64,000 nucleotides of DNA. Source: Rhodoblastus sp963710275. GTDB taxonomy: Bacteria > Pseudomonadota > Alphaproteobacteria > Rhizobiales > Beijerinckiaceae. Position 1 is the stretch's first letter. Each line of letters begins with the position of its first letter. This document shows positions 61,064 to 64,000 of this stretch, piece by piece. The DNA lies in assembly GCA_963710275.1 (NCBI GenBank), contig CAVPZS010000005.1, forward strand, positions 62,001-126,000. The letters run 5' to 3'. A program made the translations under genes and the position numbers. The notes below the pieces were generated by a model. That model was not told the DNA's origin. It saw only the letters and a program-made list of their open reading frames with translations, and searched no databases.

Positions 61064-64000
61064 CTATGCAAGCGTCTTGGCGAGCGTCTCGGCGAGCGTC
61101 CTGTCGAGCTCAGCGCTCGGGATCTCCTCGACGAGGGGGCCTGAGGTGAAGACCAGGAAGCAGCGGATCGGCTTGCCCGGATAGAGCAGCGCCGCGGCCG
61201 CGCGATAGAGCGCGAGCTGCATCAGATAGGCGGCCGCGTTCAATTCGCCGGTCTTGCCGCCGGTCTTGTAATCGACCAGCCAGACCCCGTCCCCGGTTTC
61301 CGCCAGCCGGTCGATGGCGCCGGCGATCTCGACAAAGCCGCCGCCGGCTTTCGCCAGCCTTGCCGCGACGCGCGCTTCGGCGATGGAGGTCGCCCCGAAC
61401 AGGGGCGCGAGGCGAGGATCGTCGAGCACGCGCAGGACGCTGTCGGTCAAGGCCTCCACACGCAAAGGCGCTGCGCCCTGCGCGGCGAGGTCGCGCATCG
61501 CGGCCTCGCGGCGCGCGGACGCCGGGAGGTCCGGCAGGAACTGCAGGAGACGGTGGATTTGCCGTCCCTCTTCCAGCGCCTGGGCGCGTTGCGGCGACAG
61601 GGGCGAGGCCTCCAAGACGCTTTCCGCCCCGGCCAGCGCGTTTGACGGACGCAGCGGCGGCGGTTCGGACGGCTCTGCGGGCGCGGGCGCGGTGAGCCAG
61701 CGCGGCAGGGCCGCCGCAGGCCCTTGCGGCGGCGGCGCCTCGGACTCAGTCGGCGGCGCGTCGGCCGAGGGGCGGAACCGCCACACGGTCTCATCGCCCC
61801 AGGGCGCCGGCGCCTCGACGCATTCGGGGCGCAGCGCGGCCTCGATCATTCCGCGCCAGCTTTCGGGCGCAACGTCTTTCTTGCCGCGATGGCCTGATAT
61901 GACCAGCCGCTCCTCGGCGCGGGTCATGGCGACATAGAGCAGGCGGCGATACTCCTCTTCCGCCTTTTCGCGCCTGATGGCCCGGGCCTCGGAGATGGCG
62001 GCGCAATCCGCGCCCTTGTTCGGCGACCAGGCCAGCAAGGATTCGCCATCGGGCGCCGTCACCGGAAACAGCCTGCCGTCGTGATTGCCGCCCGGCGCGC
62101 CGCAGACGTCCGGCAGGAAGACGATCTTGCCTTCGAGCCCCTTGGCGGCATGGGCGGTCATCACCCGCACATAGGCGTCGGAGGTGTCCATGTCGCGCTT
62201 GATCGACACGTCCAGCGCTTCGACCTCGGTCAGGAAGGCGGCCAGCGACGGCGCTCGGGCGCGCTCATGCGCAAGAGCCAGGTTGAGGAACTCGTCGAGC
62301 GCGTCGCCGGCCTCGGGTCCGAGCCGGGCCAGGAAAGCGCGCCGAGCCCCAAGCGGCCCGAGCAGCCGCGCGAAAAAGGCGAAAGGCGGCAGCACGCGGC
62401 CCATGTTGCGCAACAGATCGAGCGTGGCGCAGGCCTGCTGCAGCCTGGCCTCGTCCGACGCCAGCATGGCCTCGTGGAGCGAACCGGGCCGCCGCGGCGC
62501 GAGCGCGATGAGGTCTTCGTCGTCAAATCCGAACAAGGGCGTCTTCAGCGCCGTCGCGAGGGTCAGGTCGTCCTGCGGCAACAAAGCGGCGCGGCCGATG
62601 ACGACGAGGTCCATGACGGCGATGTGCTGGGCGAGCTTCAGCCGGTCGGCGCCCGCGACCGGCACGCCGTTTTCCTTCAAGGCGCGGATCATCGCTTCGA
62701 AAAAGGCGTCGCGGCGGCGCACCAGGATCATGATGTCGCCCGGCCGGATCGGCCGGCGCCGGCCCTCGGCTTCGACCGTCTCGCCGGAGCCGGGCTTGAG
62801 CCAGAAAGCGATGCATTGCGCGATGCGCCGGGCCGAGGCCACCGGCGGGTCCGCCTCATCCTGGAAATCGAGCGGCAGTTTCCAGTCGCGCGTCTCCAAT
62901 TTCTCGGCCGCGCCGATCACGTCCCAGATTTCGACCCGCGAGGGCATGTCGCGTTTCCAGGCCTCATGGACGGTGCTGGTATTGTCGGCCTGGGCCGAGA
63001 GGCCGCGAAAATGCGCGGGGATCGAAAACACCTTGTCCACCGCGTCCAGCACGCCCTGAGCCGAGCGGAAGGACAGGGTGAGAGTGACCGGAGCGAAATC
63101 CTTGCCCGCCTCGGTGACGCGCCGGCGGAACTCTTCCTGCTTTTGGGCGAAGAGCTCGGGCGCGGCGCCCTGGAAAGAGAAGATCGACTGCTTCTCGTCG
63201 CCGACGGCGAAGAAGCTGCGGGCGCGGCGGCTCTGGCCCTCGCCAGCGAAGAAATCGCTCGAAATGCGGTCGAGGATTTCCCATTGCGCGGCGCTGGTGT
63301 CCTGCGCCTCGTCGACCAGGATATGGTCGATGCCGGCGTCGAGCTTCTGCAGCACCCAGCGGGCCGAGGAGCGCGAGAGCAGCTCGCGCGTCCGGGAGAT
63401 GAGATCGTCGAAATCCAGCAATTGCCGTTCGGCTTTCAACGCCTCGTAGCGGTCGAGAATGGCCTTGACCAGCAGGGCCAGCGCGGACGTCCGCTCGGCG
63501 GCCTCCGCGGCGGCCTGCTTGTCGCGCAAACCCGCAAGCCGCGCCTGTTCGGCCTGCAACTCCCGCAGGAAATCGGGGCGGGCGTTGGAAAGCCCCTTAT
63601 TCACCAGGGTTTTCGCCGGCTCGCCCTTGGCGGTGAAGAAGATCGACAGATAGGCCTCGAGCGCCTCGTCCCTGCGGCCGGCGCAAAGATTGGCATAGGC
63701 GGCCGCAAACAACGCCCCCTTCTTGCCGTCGGTCGCCGTGCCTCCAGCGAGGAAGGCGGTCCAGTCCGGCCAGCGTGCGGGGTCGATGCCCGCCTTCAGC
63801 ATGTCCTGCGCGATCTTTGCAGGCGTGTCGTCGGCCGCCAGTCCCAGGGCGAGGCGCAATTTCCTGGCGTCGGCGGCGCGAAAGAAGGCGCGCTGGCGCA
63901 GAGCCTCGTCGAGCAGGTCGGCGAAAACCAGACCGGCGCCTTCGGCGATCCTTTCCAGCGCCTCGGCGAGCGGCGCGTCACGGCGCGCCCGCGCCAGCAC
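61064..64000 (-). CDS. addA: Double-strand break repair helicase-nuclease AddA (C-terminal 978 residues; start outside window)
   Basis: UvrD-type helicase motifs are visible in order: LLDFDDLISRTREL, DEAQDTSAAQWEIL (motif II), VGDEKQSIFSFQGA (motif III), VMTAHAAKGLEGKIVFL (motif V) and YVAMTRAEERLVI (motif VI). The RecB-family nuclease lies at the C-terminus, with GAIDRLAETG and the metal-binding WLVDYKTG. With AddB it resects double-strand breaks for recombination. Upstream residues, including Walker A, lie beyond the right edge of the window. Confidence 0.95.
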   Translation of the reverse strand: MLARARRDAPLAEALERIAEGAGLVFADLLDEALRQRAFFRAADARKLRLALGLAADDTPAKIAQDMLKAGIDPARWPDWTAFLAGGTATDGKKGALFAAAYANLCAGRRDEALEAYLSIFFTAKGEPAKTLVNKGLSNARPDFLRELQAEQARLAGLRDKQAAAEAAERTSALALLVKAILDRYEALKAERQLLDFDDLISRTRELLSRSSARWVLQKLDAGIDHILVDEAQDTSAAQWEILDRISSDFFAGEGQSRRARSFFAVGDEKQSIFSFQGAAPELFAQKQEEFRRRVTEAGKDFAPVTLTLSFRSAQGVLDAVDKVFSIPAHFRGLSAQADNTSTVHEAWKRDMPSRVEIWDVIGAAEKLETRDWKLPLDFQDEADPPVASARRIAQCIAFWLKPGSGETVEAEGRRRPIRPGDIMILVRRRDAFFEAMIRALKENGVPVAGADRLKLAQHIAVMDLVVIGRAALLPQDDLTLATALKTPLFGFDDEDLIALAPRRPGSLHEAMLASDEARLQQACATLDLLRNMGRVLPPFAFFARLLGPLGARRAFLARLGPEAGDALDEFLNLALAHERARAPSLAAFLTEVEALDVSIKRDMDTSDAYVRVMTAHAAKGLEGKIVFLPDVCGAPGGNHDGRLFPVTAPDGESLLAWSPNKGADCAAISEARAIRREKAEEEYRRLLYVAMTRAEERLVISGHRGKKDVAPESWRGMIEAALRPECVEAPAPWGDETVWRFRPSADAPPTESEAPPPQGPAAALPRWLTAPAPAEPSEPPPLRPSNALAGAESVLEASPLSPQRAQALEEGRQIHRLLQFLPDLPASARREAAMRDLAAQGAAPLRVEALTDSVLRVLDDPRLAPLFGATSIAEARVAARLAKAGGGFVEIAGAIDRLAETGDGVWLVDYKTGGKTGELNAAAYLMQLALYRAAAALLYPGKPIRCFLVFTSGPLVEEIPSAELDRTLAETLAKTLA

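Overview
The window comes from a high-GC alphaproteobacterium, most likely of the order Hyphomicrobiales (Rhizobiales). Evidence is the CtrA, SciP and FliJ-like cell-cycle set, a PmtA-type phospholipid methyltransferase, a mesaconyl-CoA hydratase of the ethylmalonyl-CoA pathway, a twin-arginine OpgD protein, an FtrABCD iron uptake operon behind an Irr-type iron control element, and gene orders such as argJ-mutT. A photoheterotroph or methylotroph of the Beijerinckiaceae/Methylocystaceae type would fit, but that placement is inference.

Layout. 0-5.9 kb: end of a partial gene, an ornithine decarboxylase broken by about six frameshifts, a broken opgD copy, and an outer-membrane protein-cdd-purine nucleoside phosphorylase operon. 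5.9-7.8 kb: a low-density, lower-GC patch with a small secreted peptide and a glycosyltransferase-like gene next to tRNA-Ala(CGC). 7.9-11.1 kb: YggT, DUF167, mesaconyl-CoA hydratase, a small membrane protein and a PHB-depolymerase-like esterase. 11.5-15.1 kb: sdhCDAB. 15.2-21.5 kb: a GNAT gene, mutT-argJ and a parvulin, with a metallophosphoesterase-cytochrome c-ECF sigma-anti-sigma operon on the other strand between argJ and the parvulin. 21.7-28.5 kb: intact opgD, a His-rich peptide-metal ABC ATPase-WD40 cluster, and two convergent tetR genes, each with a matching inverted repeat at its promoter. 28.6-33.4 kb: CYTH-CHAD, psiF, an AhpD-like gene and a YjfC/YjfM/YjfL-like set. 33.6-39.5 kb: unknown secreted protein, sirtuin, 2OG oxygenase, methyltransferase, LPS-type glycosyltransferase, coiled-coil protein. 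39.6-46.8 kb: trxB, single-domain response regulator, ctrA, fliJ, a flippase/synthase-like membrane protein, sciP, mnmA, pmtA. 46.9-57.4 kb: tRNA-Met, RND pump, LysR-LigAB, hemerythrin, NTF2-like protein, 2-keto acid decarboxylase. 57.5-64 kb: ftrDCBA, a small helical protein, and the C-terminal 978 residues of AddA.

A striking technical property is that about 30 single-base frameshifts, mostly an extra C or G, break a subset of genes, including essential-looking ones (sdhA, sdhB, sdhC) and even the T-arm of tRNA-Ala, while long genes such as the 1053-residue RND pump are intact. Most are probably consensus errors; I therefore annotate these loci as genes with the frameshifts noted.

I found no CRISPR array, prophage, insertion sequence or rRNA. 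The best candidates for something new are the metallophosphoesterase-cytochrome c-sigma operon, the orphan His-rich/ABC/WD40 metal cluster, the autoregulated TetR units, and a shared promoter element upstream of two unlinked genes.
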